Notes: a model not told the origin generated them from the letters alone. Numbered from the stretch's first letter, positions 50,892 through 61,527 are shown. The stretch is 64,000 bases of DNA from Gallionella sp. (GCA_028710565.1 JAQTTV010000004.1:1-64000); one strand, 5' to 3'. A program made the numbers and translations.

Positions 50892-51529
50892 TGTGCGCCC
50901 CCTCCTTGTGGTGCAGCTGTTTTTGCCTGCTCTGCCGTTTCTTTATCATTTAAATAGCGATAGGTCTTTGCTTGCGCATCCATGGAGAGCTTGCTGCCAC
51001 TCAAGTTAATTTCAATTTGGGTCAACGTGACAATACGTGGCAATGACGCAATATCACTCGAAAATTTACCCAAATCATCGTATCCACCTGTTACTCTAAT
51101 GGCGATAGGTTTCTCAGCAAAAGTGCCCTTCACCGTTCTTTCCGTACCAGGTCTGAACAAATCAAACAATAATCCACGCCCCAATCCTGCTTGGTTAATG
51201 TCAGTCAATAAAGACGCAATCTCAGATTTATTGGGCAATTGTTTAAGCAGCGCACCAAAAGATTCTTCTGTTTCTTTCAGCTGCTTTTTCATTAAATCTA
51301 GGTTAATTGCGTCCTTCTTCTTTTCCATAAAGGTCTTTTTCAACCCGTCCTCTTCATCCCGAATCAGTTGATAGCTATCCCATTGCTCTTGCCAATGCAG
51401 CACCGCCCCCAAAATGACAATCACAAAAAAAATCAAACCACATGCCAGAAGTTTAGCCGTCCACGGCCATGCGCCAGGTGTCTGAGGGTTAAGATTTTTG
51501 AGTTCATCAAAGTCAATATTGATATTCAT
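50888..51529 (-). CDS. pilO: PilO
   Basis: Operon position; LLKQLPNKSEIASLLTDINQAGLGRGL. Confidence 0.9.
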   Translation of the reverse strand: MNINIDFDELKNLNPQTPGAWPWTAKLLACGLIFFVIVILGAVLHWQEQWDSYQLIRDEEDGLKKTFMEKKKDAINLDLMKKQLKETEESFGALLKQLPNKSEIASLLTDINQAGLGRGLLFDLFRPGTERTVKGTFAEKPIAIRVTGGYDDLGKFSSDIASLPRIVTLTQIEINLSGSKLSMDAQAKTYRYLNDKETAEQAKTAAPQGGGAQ

Positions 51530-52113
51530 TCGCCACCACCTTGTTTTTTCGCAACGTCGTCACTTCCCTTTGATTTTGTTAAGAAAAAAGTTAATGTGAA
51601 TTCACTACTGCGACCATTTTCTCCCCCTGCGGCATGAATTTCAATCAATTCTGATTTTTCTAACCAAGGAGATTGATCTATCGACCCCATTAAAGTGGAT
51701 ACGCGCGCATTGGATTGGGTAAAACCTATGATCGTGATTTTGTTATCAGCCCCCTGTCGCAGCGAGCGCAAATAGACACCCTCAGGGAGTATTTTGAGCA
51801 TTTGATCCAGCAGATGCACTACATCTAGACGGGTTTCTTGTAGATCATCCACCACCGCTTTACGGGCACGCAAAGCATCCACCTCTTTACGCAGGACTTG
51901 GATTTCTGCAATTTGCTTATCCAGTATCGCAGTTTGCTCTTTAAGATATGTATTGCGACTTTCCTGATAGGAAATTCGATTACTCATGACCAAATGCCCT
52001 GCACCGACCACAATCAGACCCAACAAAAATGATGCACCCGCCATGCCAAAGAATTGCAATTGGCGAATACGTCGCTTCTCTGCACGATGAGGTAATAAGT
52101 TTATCCGTATCAT
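51526..52113 (-). CDS. pilN: PilN
   Basis: MIRINLLPHRAEKRRIRQLQF. Confidence 0.93.
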   Translation of the reverse strand: MIRINLLPHRAEKRRIRQLQFFGMAGASFLLGLIVVGAGHLVMSNRISYQESRNTYLKEQTAILDKQIAEIQVLRKEVDALRARKAVVDDLQETRLDVVHLLDQMLKILPEGVYLRSLRQGADNKITIIGFTQSNARVSTLMGSIDQSPWLEKSELIEIHAAGGENGRSSEFTLTFFLTKSKGSDDVAKKQGGGE

Positions 52114-53219
52114 TTATCAAACCTCCGCATCGCCAATCCACACGCAACCATCAGCGAAGGGGCATCTGCTTGTAATTGTCGTGCCTTAATCCGATCAGAT
52201 AACGTCATCAAAGCAAAGGGATTCGCCACCATAGTGGCCACTTGGGTTTTAGTCGCAACAGCATCATCTAAACCTGGCAGAACTGCACATCCCCCTGCTA
52301 ATACGATGTAATCAATTTCGGTGTATTGCGAAGAGGTGAAAAATATCTGCAATAACCGATAAATCTCCATGACCATATTTTCCCGAAAAGGGGTCAACAC
52401 GTCTTCTTCATAGTTGTCAGGTAAATTGCCCGATCGCTTGGCGGCTTCTGCCTCTTCGAGAGACAAACCAAACATTGCTTCAATTTGTCGTGTGAGCTGC
52501 CCCCCTCCCACTTGTTGATCTCGAATATAAAGTGATTGCCCATTGCGCAACACATTCACCGTCGTTGTCGTGGTGCCAATATCAACTAATGCGACGCACT
52601 TATCCTTTGCGTTGTCAGGCAATTGCGCACAAACCAGCTCAAAAGCCCGTTCAGACGCATAGGTATCCACATCCATCACGACCGCACTCAACCCTGCCAC
52701 CTGTGCCGTCGCGACACGATCTTCAACATTCGCCTTGCGTGAAGCCGCCAGCAAAACTTCGACTTCTTCTTCTGGATTATTAGGTGACGGACCAATAACC
52801 TGAAAATCCAAGTTCACTTCTTCCAAAGGAAAGGGGATATATTGGTTCGCTTCAGATTCGACTTGAAACTCCAAATCATCCTCGGTCATACCCGCAGGCA
52901 GTAACATTTTTTTGGTGGTCACCGCCGCTGAGGGTAGTGCCATACTAACATTTCTAACTTTACTACCTAAATTTCGCCATGCATGCTGCAAGCTTTCTGC
53001 CACCGCGTCCAAATTAGTGATATTGCCATCACTTACAGCATCTTTGGGGAGAGGATATATCGCATAATTTTGCAACACAAATCCATCCTGTGCAGGCAAC
53101 ATCTTTAACTCGACAAACTTAACTGAAGACGAACTAATATCAACCCCAATCAGAGCTGGTGTTTTGATTCGTAACAATTCCAATACGACATCCAAATTTA
53201 TATTAGGTACTTTAGGCAT
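52110..53219 (-). CDS. pilM: PilM
   Basis: LIGVDISSSSVKFVEL actin-like ATPase; operon. Confidence 0.93.
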   Translation of the reverse strand: MPKVPNINLDVVLELLRIKTPALIGVDISSSSVKFVELKMLPAQDGFVLQNYAIYPLPKDAVSDGNITNLDAVAESLQHAWRNLGSKVRNVSMALPSAAVTTKKMLLPAGMTEDDLEFQVESEANQYIPFPLEEVNLDFQVIGPSPNNPEEEVEVLLAASRKANVEDRVATAQVAGLSAVVMDVDTYASERAFELVCAQLPDNAKDKCVALVDIGTTTTTVNVLRNGQSLYIRDQQVGGGQLTRQIEAMFGLSLEEAEAAKRSGNLPDNYEEDVLTPFRENMVMEIYRLLQIFFTSSQYTEIDYIVLAGGCAVLPGLDDAVATKTQVATMVANPFALMTLSDRIKARQLQADAPSLMVACGLAMRRFDK

Positions 53220-53363
53220 AGACCGCTCAGAATATCTCTGTGGAAAGTGGATTAAATCCTAGCAACAACTATATTTTGTGTAAAGCGAATTGTTAGGGCT
53301 TATTTATATCGCACGAAGCCGATATAATCTACGGATATTCTACACTAACACTACCATTTACTT

Positions 53364-55682
53364 TTGAACAACTATTCTATTTTAGTGCGTCGTTGGATGA
53401 TATCCCTTGCGATTGCGTTTACTTTTCTCATCCTTCCTGTGATTACACTGGGAGTTGCCGTCATTCTAACCTACCCCAAGCTCCCTTCATTGGAGGTACT
53501 CACTGACTATCATCCTAAAATCCCGTTGCAGGTGTACAGTGCCGAAGGTGTATTGCTAGGCGAGTTTGGTGAGGAAAGGCGCGCATTGGTCAAAATATCG
53601 GATGTGCCTGTTATCATGAAGCAGGCCATTTTGGCTGCTGAGGATGATCGTTTCTATCAACACGGCGGCGTGGATTATGTTGGCGTCATTCGCGCTGCCA
53701 TTTCCAACCTCACAGGGGGTTCTAAGCAAGGCGCAAGTACCATCACCATGCAAGTGGCGCGCAATTTCTTCCTGACCAAAGAAAAAACGTTCAGTCGTAA
53801 GTTTAATGAAGTGCTATTGGCCTTTAAAATAGAACACACCCTGAGCAAAGACGATATTTTTCAGCTTTATATCAACCAAATCTATCTGGGGCAACGTGCT
53901 TATGGCTTCGCCACGGCATCCCAAATTTACTTTGGCAAACCGCTTGATCAGATTTCCACAGCAGAAGCAGCGATGCTAGCGGGTTTACCCAAAGGTCCCT
54001 CCATCTACAATCCCGTCGTCAATCCCAAACGCGCTAAGCTGCGTCAGTTTTATGTACTAAGGCGTATGCACGAACTCAAATACATTGACGATGCGCAACT
54101 CAAATCAGCCCAGCTGGTCACGCTCAACACCAATCATCCCCAAGCCTTTTCTGTGCAAGCAGAATATTTGGCGGAGATGGTACGTGCTTTTATGTATGAC
54201 AAATACAAAGAAGATATTTACACCCAAGGCTTCAAGGTTTACACCACCATACGACAAGTTGACCAACAAGCCGCCTATCTAGCCGTGCGCAAAGGCGTAC
54301 TTGAATATGACCGTCGGCACGGTTATCGGGGACCCGAATCCTTTGTGGATTTAAGTAAAGGCACTGGTGATGAGTATCTTGAAGAGTCGTTGCAAGATGT
54401 GAGCGACAACGGCGATTTGATCCCCGCTATCGTCACCAGCGCGTCACCAAAACTGATTCGTGCTTATTGCAAAGGCGGTGAAATCGCTGAAATTACAGGC
54501 GATGCGTTAAAGTTTGTGCAACGCGCCCTCAGCAGCAAAGCGGCTCTCAATCAACGGATTAACATAGGATCCATTATCCGTTTACAAAAAGACGAAAAAG
54601 CGGTGTGGCAAATCAGTCAACTCCCACTTGTGGAGGCCTCGTTTGTGTCTGGCAGTCCTCAAGATGGTGCCATTTTCTCCCTCGTCGGCGGATTTGACTT
54701 TAATCGCAACAAGTTCAACCACATTACGCAAGCGTGGCGACAACCAGGTTCGAGCTTCAAACCTTTTATTTATTCCGCCTCACTGGAAAAGGGATTTACG
54801 CCAGCTACTGTTATCAATGATGCGCCTTTATCATTCGATGCCGCACAAACAGGCAGCGAACCTTGGCAACCTAAGAATTACGATGCCAAGTTTGATGGTC
54901 CTATGCGGATGCGCAAAGCCCTGATGAAATCCAAGAATATGGTTTCTATCCGTATTTTGCAGGCTATTTCGCCTGAATATGGGCAAGACTACATTACTAA
55001 ATTTGGTTTTGATGCAGACAAGCATCCACCTTATTTGACCACCGCATTGGGCGCTGGCTCGGTTACCTCTTTGCAAATGCTGACGGGCTATTCCGTATTT
55101 GCCAATGGCGGATACCGTGTCACACCGTACTTTATTCAACGTATAGAAGACAGCTCAGGCAAAATTATCGCCAAATCCACGCCATTTGTTGCCTCACAAA
55201 ATGCCGAGCGTGTCATTGATGTGCGTAATGCTTTTAGCATGGTCAGCATGATGCAGGATGTCGTGAAGCACGGCACAGCAACACGTGCTATGCAGCTTAA
55301 GCGACAAGATTTAGCAGGAAAAACAGGCACGACCAGTGACTCCATTGATGCTTGGTTTTGTGGCTTTCATCCTTCTGTGGTGGGTATTTCATGGATAGGC
55401 TTCGACCAACCGCGTAGCTTAGGGGATCACGAAACAGGGGGCGGAGCGGCGTTGCCCATGTGGATAAGTTATATGGGCACGGTACTAAAAGGCGTACCTG
55501 AAGCGGTGTACAACATGCCCGACAATATGGTGCAGGCACACATCAATGATAGTGGTCAATTAGAAGAAGGCAGTCCGATTTTGGAATATTTCTACAAAGA
55601 AAACTTGCCTTCCGCCACAAACAATAGCTTGCCAGACATGGAATCCGCACATGGTGACCAGATTCGGGAACAGTTGTACTAA
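53364..55682 (+). CDS. Penicillin-binding protein 1A
   Basis: Transglycosylase AEDDRFYQHGGVD, QGASTITMQVARNFFL; transpeptidase PGSSFKPFIYSA, AGKTGTTSD; divergent from pilM. Confidence 0.93.
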   Translation: MNNYSILVRRWMISLAIAFTFLILPVITLGVAVILTYPKLPSLEVLTDYHPKIPLQVYSAEGVLLGEFGEERRALVKISDVPVIMKQAILAAEDDRFYQHGGVDYVGVIRAAISNLTGGSKQGASTITMQVARNFFLTKEKTFSRKFNEVLLAFKIEHTLSKDDIFQLYINQIYLGQRAYGFATASQIYFGKPLDQISTAEAAMLAGLPKGPSIYNPVVNPKRAKLRQFYVLRRMHELKYIDDAQLKSAQLVTLNTNHPQAFSVQAEYLAEMVRAFMYDKYKEDIYTQGFKVYTTIRQVDQQAAYLAVRKGVLEYDRRHGYRGPESFVDLSKGTGDEYLEESLQDVSDNGDLIPAIVTSASPKLIRAYCKGGEIAEITGDALKFVQRALSSKAALNQRINIGSIIRLQKDEKAVWQISQLPLVEASFVSGSPQDGAIFSLVGGFDFNRNKFNHITQAWRQPGSSFKPFIYSASLEKGFTPATVINDAPLSFDAAQTGSEPWQPKNYDAKFDGPMRMRKALMKSKNMVSIRILQAISPEYGQDYITKFGFDADKHPPYLTTALGAGSVTSLQMLTGYSVFANGGYRVTPYFIQRIEDSSGKIIAKSTPFVASQNAERVIDVRNAFSMVSMMQDVVKHGTATRAMQLKRQDLAGKTGTTSDSIDAWFCGFHPSVVGISWIGFDQPRSLGDHETGGGAALPMWISYMGTVLKGVPEAVYNMPDNMVQAHINDSGQLEEGSPILEYFYKENLPSATNNSLPDMESAHGDQIREQLY

Positions 55683-55729
55683 TTCGGGTAGAATTCGCGC
55701 CTTCGATTTAACGCCGCAGAGAGTCCAGT

Positions 55730-57391
55730 ATGAGCAGCACACCCATCGTTTCTAATTTTATTCGCAGCATGATTGATGCCGATTTGGCGAGTGGCAAGCA
55801 CAGTGCGATACAAACGCGCTTCCCGCCTGAACCGAATGGCTACTTGCATATCGGTCATGCCAAGTCTATTTGCCTGAATTTTGGTTTGGCGCAAGACTAT
55901 CAGGGCAAGTGCAATTTGCGCTTTGACGATACCAATCCCGAAAAAGAAAGCGAAGAATACGCGCTGTCGATTCAAGACGATGTGCGCTGGCTGGGTTTTG
56001 AATGGAACGGCGAAATACGCTGGGCTTCGGACTATTTCGAGCAATTGTATGATTTTGCAGTGGAATTGATTAGCAAAGGCTTGGCTTACGTCGATGATTT
56101 AACGCCAGAACAAATGCGCGAATATCGCGGTACGCTGACCCAAGCAGGTAAAAACAGCCCGAACCGTGACAGCACCGTCGCCAAGAATTTGGATTTATTC
56201 ACGCGGATGCGGGCGGGCGAGTTTGCCGATGGCGCGATGGTACTGCGCGCCAAAATCGACATGAGTTCGCCCAACATCAATCTGCGCGACCCCGTGATTT
56301 ACCGCATTCGTCGTGCACATCACATTCGCACGGGCGACAAGTGGTGCATTTACCCCATGTACGACTACACGCATTGCATTTCCGATGCGTTGGAAGGCAT
56401 CACGCATTCGCTGTGTACGCTGGAATTTGAAGACCATCGCCCGCTGTACGACTGGGTGTTGGACAACATCACCATTCCTTGCCACCCGCAACAAACCGAA
56501 TTTTCTCGTTTGGAACTGCATTACACCATCACCAGCAAACGTAAATTGCTGCAATTGGTCAATGAAATGCACGTTACAGGTTGGGACGATCCGCGTATGC
56601 CCACCATTTCAGGCATGCGCCGCCGAGGCTACACACCCGAAGGGCTCCGCGAATTTTCGCAACGCATCGGCGTTTCCAAAAGCAATAACACCGTGGATAT
56701 GGGCGTATTGGAATCCGCCGTGCGTGAGGATTTGGAAGGCAAAGCACATCGCGTCATGGCGGTGATCCATCCGTTGAAAGTGGTGATTACCAACTTTGTG
56801 GACGGCGAAACGACCTCACGCGAAGCGGATTTCCATCCTAACCATCCTGAACAAGGTGCGCGTCTCGTGCCGTTTGGGCGTGAAATTTGGATTGAAGCGG
56901 ACGACTTTTCCGAAGCTCCGCCCGCAGGTTGGAAGCGTTTGACCGTGGGTGGCGAAGTGCGGCTGCGCCACAGCTATGTGATGCGCTGCGATGAAGTGGT
57001 CAAAGATGCGGCAGGTAATATCGTCGAATTACGTGCGTCGATTGATCCCGATACCTTAGGTAAAAATCCCGTCGGGCGCAAAGTCAAAGGCGTGATTCAC
57101 TGGGTTTCTGTCGCCGATGCCGTGTCCGCCGAAGTGCGTTTATACGACCGTTTATTCACCGTTCCCGAACCCGATGCCGACCGCGAAGTGGATTTCTGCA
57201 CTTATTTGAATCCCGAATCCTTGACCGTGGTACAAGGGTGGGTAGAACCGTCCGTGCAAAATGCCGAACCCGAAACCCGCTTCCAATTTGAGCGGCTAGG
57301 CTACTTCTGCACCGACCGCCGCGATCATCAAACGGGTGAAAAACTCGTATTTAATCGCACGGTTACGCTGAAGGATGCTTGGACAAAGTAG
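55730..57391 (+). CDS. glnS: Glutaminyl-tRNA synthetase
   Basis: [33 protein letters not shown], class I aaRS. Confidence 0.95.
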   Translation: MSSTPIVSNFIRSMIDADLASGKHSAIQTRFPPEPNGYLHIGHAKSICLNFGLAQDYQGKCNLRFDDTNPEKESEEYALSIQDDVRWLGFEWNGEIRWASDYFEQLYDFAVELISKGLAYVDDLTPEQMREYRGTLTQAGKNSPNRDSTVAKNLDLFTRMRAGEFADGAMVLRAKIDMSSPNINLRDPVIYRIRRAHHIRTGDKWCIYPMYDYTHCISDALEGITHSLCTLEFEDHRPLYDWVLDNITIPCHPQQTEFSRLELHYTITSKRKLLQLVNEMHVTGWDDPRMPTISGMRRRGYTPEGLREFSQRIGVSKSNNTVDMGVLESAVREDLEGKAHRVMAVIHPLKVVITNFVDGETTSREADFHPNHPEQGARLVPFGREIWIEADDFSEAPPAGWKRLTVGGEVRLRHSYVMRCDEVVKDAAGNIVELRASIDPDTLGKNPVGRKVKGVIHWVSVADAVSAEVRLYDRLFTVPEPDADREVDFCTYLNPESLTVVQGWVEPSVQNAEPETRFQFERLGYFCTDRRDHQTGEKLVFNRTVTLKDAWTK

Positions 57392-57396
57392 GGTTG

Positions 57397-57428
57397 AGTG
57401 GGTACGAATTCATTCGTACATCGCCCAC
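57397..57428. repeat. gtgggtacgaattcattcgtacatcgccc dispersed repeat
   Basis: Related to the 21-bp arms at 10276 and 10805. Confidence 0.6.
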
Positions 57429-57447
57429 TAGCTAGGTAAGGTGCGCC

Positions 57448-57520
57448 GTGCGCACTTACCCACAAATCGCCGCCCACTTCGGCGTACATTTCACAACCCT
57501 AGGACGAATCGTGAGAGAGG
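57448..57520 (+). pseudogene. HTH tail relic (possibly REP-associated tyrosine transposase C-terminus)
   Basis: RTYPQIAAHFGVHFTTLGRIVREAE directly upstream of, and in frame with, an unrelated secreted protein. Confidence 0.35.
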
Positions 57521-57528
57521 CGGAAACA

Positions 57529-58269
57529 ATGAAAGAGACAACGAAAATTCAATCCCGAAAATTGAATGCGAAAGTGCTGTGCTGCGCATTGGGTTTGATG
57601 GGGGTCGTGAGTGGCGGGGATGCACAATGCTACGATGCTAGACCTGACTCCGTGGTTCTGAACATCAAGCCTCCGCAGCAAGTTGACATCAAAACCAGCA
57701 TCAACCTCATGTCTGCTCAAGAGGTATTGCCACCCATCATGCTGGCAGCAGCAACCACCACGGATGCGACCAGTGTACCTGCGACTGCGGCGACTCAAAA
57801 GGTTAAATATGATGCGGTGTATAGCATGTGTGGTCCCATGCACAGTGCAGATCAAGTGCCTTATAACATTGAGAGGGATAATGGCGTGAGTCCAATGACA
57901 CCAATTTATTCATTGATGTTTGGTAGAGGCATGACCGTTGAACAAATTAGTGCTACACCAGTTAACATCAAAGTGTTGAAAGCTCCAACGCATGGTGAAC
58001 TTGTGCCATCAGATGCTACATCCTTTACTTACCACGCCAATTCGGGCTACCTCGGCTCCGACCAAATGGTCTTTGAAGTAGAAACCATGGGCAAGAAATT
58101 CAAGGTTGTTCAGACCGTGGTCGTTCACAACTCTGGCAATCTAGACTATCCCACGAGTGCAGCTATCAAGGAATTTAACAGGGTATGCCCAAGCGACAAG
58201 CGCAGCTCTCTCGATATGATCGGGAAGCCAGACTGGGTGCACCATGCGCAAGCTGTTAAAACCGTTTAA
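57529..58269 (+). CDS. Secreted hypothetical protein with Ig-like/cadherin-like segment
   Basis: Signal peptide; APTHGELVPSDATSFTYHANSGYLGSDQMVFEVE. Confidence 0.6.
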   Translation: MKETTKIQSRKLNAKVLCCALGLMGVVSGGDAQCYDARPDSVVLNIKPPQQVDIKTSINLMSAQEVLPPIMLAAATTTDATSVPATAATQKVKYDAVYSMCGPMHSADQVPYNIERDNGVSPMTPIYSLMFGRGMTVEQISATPVNIKVLKAPTHGELVPSDATSFTYHANSGYLGSDQMVFEVETMGKKFKVVQTVVVHNSGNLDYPTSAAIKEFNRVCPSDKRSSLDMIGKPDWVHHAQAVKTV

Positions 58270-58386
58270 TTTCAATAGCATGTTGAATTTACGGTGCGCA
58301 CGGCGCACCCCACCCCTCTCACAATTTGACCATCTTGCCTAAGATAAGTAAGATGCCTATGTTGTCTAACAATATGGGCTATACAA

Positions 58387-58656
58387 ATGCAAATCGTCAC
58401 CTCAGGAAAAGTGCAATCTAATTTTGGCGCGATTGCCGAAATCGCCAAATTTGGTGAACCTGTCACCATTACCCAATATGGTCGCCCCACGCTATTACTC
58501 ATCCGCTATCAAGACGGGATAGATGCCTTGCGGGAACTAGCCGCCAAAAACATGACGGCATGGCTAGAAGGGCGGTCGCAAACCGCACCCAATGCCGCGC
58601 TCGATATTGCCGAAGACGATCTCAACGCGATCATCCATGCAGAAATCGCCAAATAA
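58387..58656 (+). CDS. Phd/YefM-type antitoxin
   Basis: QSNFGAIAEIAKFGEPVTITQYGRPTLLLI; overlaps PIN gene. Confidence 0.75.
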   Translation: MQIVTSGKVQSNFGAIAEIAKFGEPVTITQYGRPTLLLIRYQDGIDALRELAAKNMTAWLEGRSQTAPNAALDIAEDDLNAIIHAEIAK

Positions 58657-59077
58657 AACCAAAGTCGTCATCGACACCAACATCCTGCTCAGTGCCGCCA
58701 TCAAGCCAAACAGCACCGCAGCAAAAGCACTCTATAAAGCCGTCACCGAATGCGATATTTTCATCTCCCAAGCCACTTTTGGCGAACTGGCAGAAGTTAT
58801 TCAGCGCAACAAATTTGACCCCTATTTCACCAACACCGAATACACCAGACTTGAATTTTTAACCCGATTTTTTGCACTTTGTATTCAGGTATCAATAACC
58901 CAGCCCATCACCGATTGCATTGATCCCAAAGACAATAAATTCCTAGAAGTTGCCATCGCCTCAGGCGCGAGTATTTTGGTTTCTGGCGACAAAAAACATC
59001 TGCTCTCCATGAATCCCTACCACGGCGTACAAATTATCACCGCCGCCGCATTTCTTGCTGAGTCCGCAACTTCGTAA
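58637..59077 (+). CDS. PIN-domain toxin
   Basis: KVVIDTNILLSAAI...DCIDPKDNKFLEVAIASGASILVSGDKKHLL. Confidence 0.85.
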   Translation: MQKSPNKTKVVIDTNILLSAAIKPNSTAAKALYKAVTECDIFISQATFGELAEVIQRNKFDPYFTNTEYTRLEFLTRFFALCIQVSITQPITDCIDPKDNKFLEVAIASGASILVSGDKKHLLSMNPYHGVQIITAAAFLAESATS

Positions 59078-59114
59078 GATTCTGGGGGATTTTTCTTGTC
59101 TTTTTTGCACATGG

Positions 59115-59291
59115 AAAGGGGTCAGGTTTTTCGTTATCGCATTTGTGTCTTAAAATAGCCGCACGATGACCAGACCTTTACGACTTGAACTTGCAGGCGC
59201 ACTATCACGTCACGGGGGGATGGACACGAGAATGCCTATCTTTCTGATGCAGAAATTAAGGAAATGAGACCATGAAAAACCTGACCCCTTT
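59115..59291. repeat. REP-like inverted pair enclosing a decayed RAYT start
   Basis: aaaggggtcaggtttttc (59115..59132) and gaaaaacctgaccccttt (59274..59291). Confidence 0.6.
59166..59213 (+). pseudogene. N-terminal remnant of REP-associated tyrosine transposase
   Basis: MTRPLRLELAGAL then frameshift; restoring 2 nt gives ALYHVT, the family start MTRPLRLE..GALYHVT.RG. Confidence 0.6.
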
Positions 59292-59458
59292 GCTCATGTA
59301 ATTTGGGAAAATTAAATGCGAAGCTGACCCTTTTTGACCCTTATTGCCCCCTTGTATCCACGTTAAATCATCAACAGCCCCATTTCCCTAATAAATCATT
59401 GACTTTTGTTTGTCTATTGTACTAACATTTCAGCCTCGTCTATCCACTGGAGCTTTTT

Positions 59459-59755
59459 ATGGAATCTACTTTAATAATGCCCAATCGTGCTGCGCGGGCG
59501 GCGCGATTGGGGGTGCGAGCGACCTTGGAGCAGGAGGCGATTTTGCGGCGGGCTGCTGCGGTGGCGCATCAGTCGTTGACGGATTTTATTTTGGCGAGTG
59601 CTTGCCTTGCCGCCGAACAGACTTTGTTAGACCAGCGTTTGTTTGTGGTGGCAGGGAGCGAATACCAAAATTTATTGGAGTTGTTGGATCGTCCCGCGCA
59701 AGATAATGCGGGTTTGCGCGATTTGTTTGCCCGTACCGCACCTTGGGCGGTGTAA
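59459..59755 (+). CDS. DUF1778 (TacA-like) antitoxin
   Basis: RLGVRATLEQEAILRRAAAVAHQSLTDFILASA. Confidence 0.85.
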   Translation: MESTLIMPNRAARAARLGVRATLEQEAILRRAAAVAHQSLTDFILASACLAAEQTLLDQRLFVVAGSEYQNLLELLDRPAQDNAGLRDLFARTAPWAV

Positions 59756-60246
59756 TGTTGCGCGGTGTTGAATCGTTGCAGGCGGAGCATGATCTGACGG
59801 GATTCGATTGCGGCAAACCTGCGTTAAACGATTGGTTGCTCCGCCACGCCCGCCAAGCGCAAAGCAGCGGTTCGGCAAAAACCTTTGTGGTGGTGGATAC
59901 GCAGCGTGTGGTGGGGTATTTTAGCTTGACCGTAGGACAAGTGGAAACGTGGGACGCACCTGAGCGTATTCGCAAGGGCATGGGGCAATATCCGATTCCC
60001 GTGGTGATTTTGGCGCGTTTAGCCGTGGCGACAGCAGCACAAGGTCAGGGCATAGGCGTGGGATTGTTGCAAGATGCGATTCGTCGCACCTTGTCTATCG
60101 CCGAACAAGCAGGCATTCGCGCTTTGCTCACCCATCCCATCGACGCACCCGCCGCCGCATTTTATCGCCGTTTCGGATTTGAACCCTCCCCCTTGCAAAC
60201 CACGCAATTGTTGCTGCTGCTCAAAGATGCACGGCGAATGCTGTAG
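59755..60246 (+). CDS. GNAT toxin (TacT-like)
   Basis: FDCGKPALNDWLLRHARQAQSSG...ILARLAVATAAQGQGIGVGLLQDA; overlaps antitoxin. Confidence 0.85.
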   Translation: MLRGVESLQAEHDLTGFDCGKPALNDWLLRHARQAQSSGSAKTFVVVDTQRVVGYFSLTVGQVETWDAPERIRKGMGQYPIPVVILARLAVATAAQGQGIGVGLLQDAIRRTLSIAEQAGIRALLTHPIDAPAAAFYRRFGFEPSPLQTTQLLLLLKDARRML

Positions 60247-60303
60247 ATGCGTGGAAAGACGGATGGTAGATCTGTATGCAATAAGGGAAGCGTCTGTGAT
60301 GAC

Positions 60304-60390
60304 GACGAATGAGGGACGTAGGGGCGATTAGCGTAGAGGGATTTTGAGAATTGAAATGCGAAAACATATTACGATGCTGACCCCTTTGAC
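60304..60390 (+). repeat. Left arm of about 90-bp imperfect inverted repeat around P63C gene
   Basis: cgaatgagggacgtaggggcgattagcgtagagggattttgagaattgaaatgcgaaaacatattacgatgctgacccctttgacc vs reverse complement of 61804..61904. Confidence 0.75.
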
Positions 60391-60412
60391 CGCCTTTGAC
60401 CGAAAGAAGGCA

Positions 60413-60519
60413 GACAGCCGCAAAGGTGGGCTAAAGGGAGGAAAGGCGCGAGCCGATAAGCTCACACGCCAGAGGAACGGTCAGAGATTGCAAAGAAGGC
60501 AGCGCAAAAGCGTTGGGGT
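60413..60519 (+). pseudogene. Frameshifted KGGKARADKLTPEERSEIAKKAAQKRWG fragment
   Basis: RKGGLKGGKARADKLT in one frame, TPEERSEIAKKAAQKRWG* in another; homologous to N-terminus of 60522..61505. Confidence 0.6.
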
Positions 60520-60521
60520 AG

Positions 60522-61505
60522 TTAAAACTCAAAGTCTTGCTGCCCGCCAAATCGTTCACTGATTTTATTTTCGTATTCCGCTTTTGTTTTCGATGATTCT
60601 GACATTTCAAGAACTCGCCCAAGTTGCATACGCAAAGCTCTAGCGCCCACGTCATTCAAAAATTGAAATAGCTTTTTATTCCTGTCTCCTCCATCCGATT
60701 TAAGCGCCCTTATAAGTTCAAGAATTTTTCCATTACTTTTTGCTAGTGGATAATAGATATGCCTTACAGTTAGATGCTTAAAATGCCACGACCTACCGCG
60801 ATCTAATACTGGTATTTCATATAGTCTATGCCATTCTGTATATAGCTCAACGGGGAACTCGCTCTCATATTTCTTTGCTTCATCCTGAACATACAATTTG
60901 AATGCCGCAATTACTTCTTCTTTGGTTCTATCAAAACCAGACAGAGCATAGACAAGACCTTGGATACCAGCTTTTGCCGATGCGTTTACGATTATGTGAG
61001 CTTGCTTGACTGCATTAGATTCTGGTTTTAGCTTGCCGTCGCTTTCTGCCTTAAGAATTGCCTTGCAAATATCAATAAGAATAGTAACGTCATATCCGTT
61101 AGCAACGCTTGATTGTGCAGGATGGCCAGACGGCAAAACCCTAACCGATTGAAAGATAATAGGATTATTTATTTTCTCGGTTAACTCTGGCCAGATATAT
61201 TCGGTCATTGTTTTATTGAACACAAATCTGGGAAGCCTCGTTCCACCATCTCCAAGACCTAAAGCAACTCCCATTCCACTTTGCGAAATAACCGCTGTTT
61301 TGTTCTTGTCATTTAGGACATAGCATTCAACATCAATTCCAAAGTCCTTTTTGAAATTCCCTTTATGGGTAGCTTTTAAAGTCTCCGCACCCCATCTGGC
61401 AGCAGCTCCTTTTTTGGCTATCTCGCTTCGTTGCTCTGGAGTTAATTTATCAGCCCTTGCAATACCGCCTTTTGCGCGACCTTTTGGTTCATTATTATCA
61501 TTCAT
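60522..61505 (-). CDS. P63C domain-containing protein with N-terminal KGG-type motif
   Basis: GRAKGGIARADKLTPEQRSEIAKKGAAARWG; ...ELYTEWHRLYEIP...P63C-like; phage-associated family. Confidence 0.7.
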   Translation of the reverse strand: MNDNNEPKGRAKGGIARADKLTPEQRSEIAKKGAAARWGAETLKATHKGNFKKDFGIDVECYVLNDKNKTAVISQSGMGVALGLGDGGTRLPRFVFNKTMTEYIWPELTEKINNPIIFQSVRVLPSGHPAQSSVANGYDVTILIDICKAILKAESDGKLKPESNAVKQAHIIVNASAKAGIQGLVYALSGFDRTKEEVIAAFKLYVQDEAKKYESEFPVELYTEWHRLYEIPVLDRGRSWHFKHLTVRHIYYPLAKSNGKILELIRALKSDGGDRNKKLFQFLNDVGARALRMQLGRVLEMSESSKTKAEYENKISERFGGQQDFEF

Positions 61506-61527
61506 GTAAGCATCCTTTGTTTAATAT

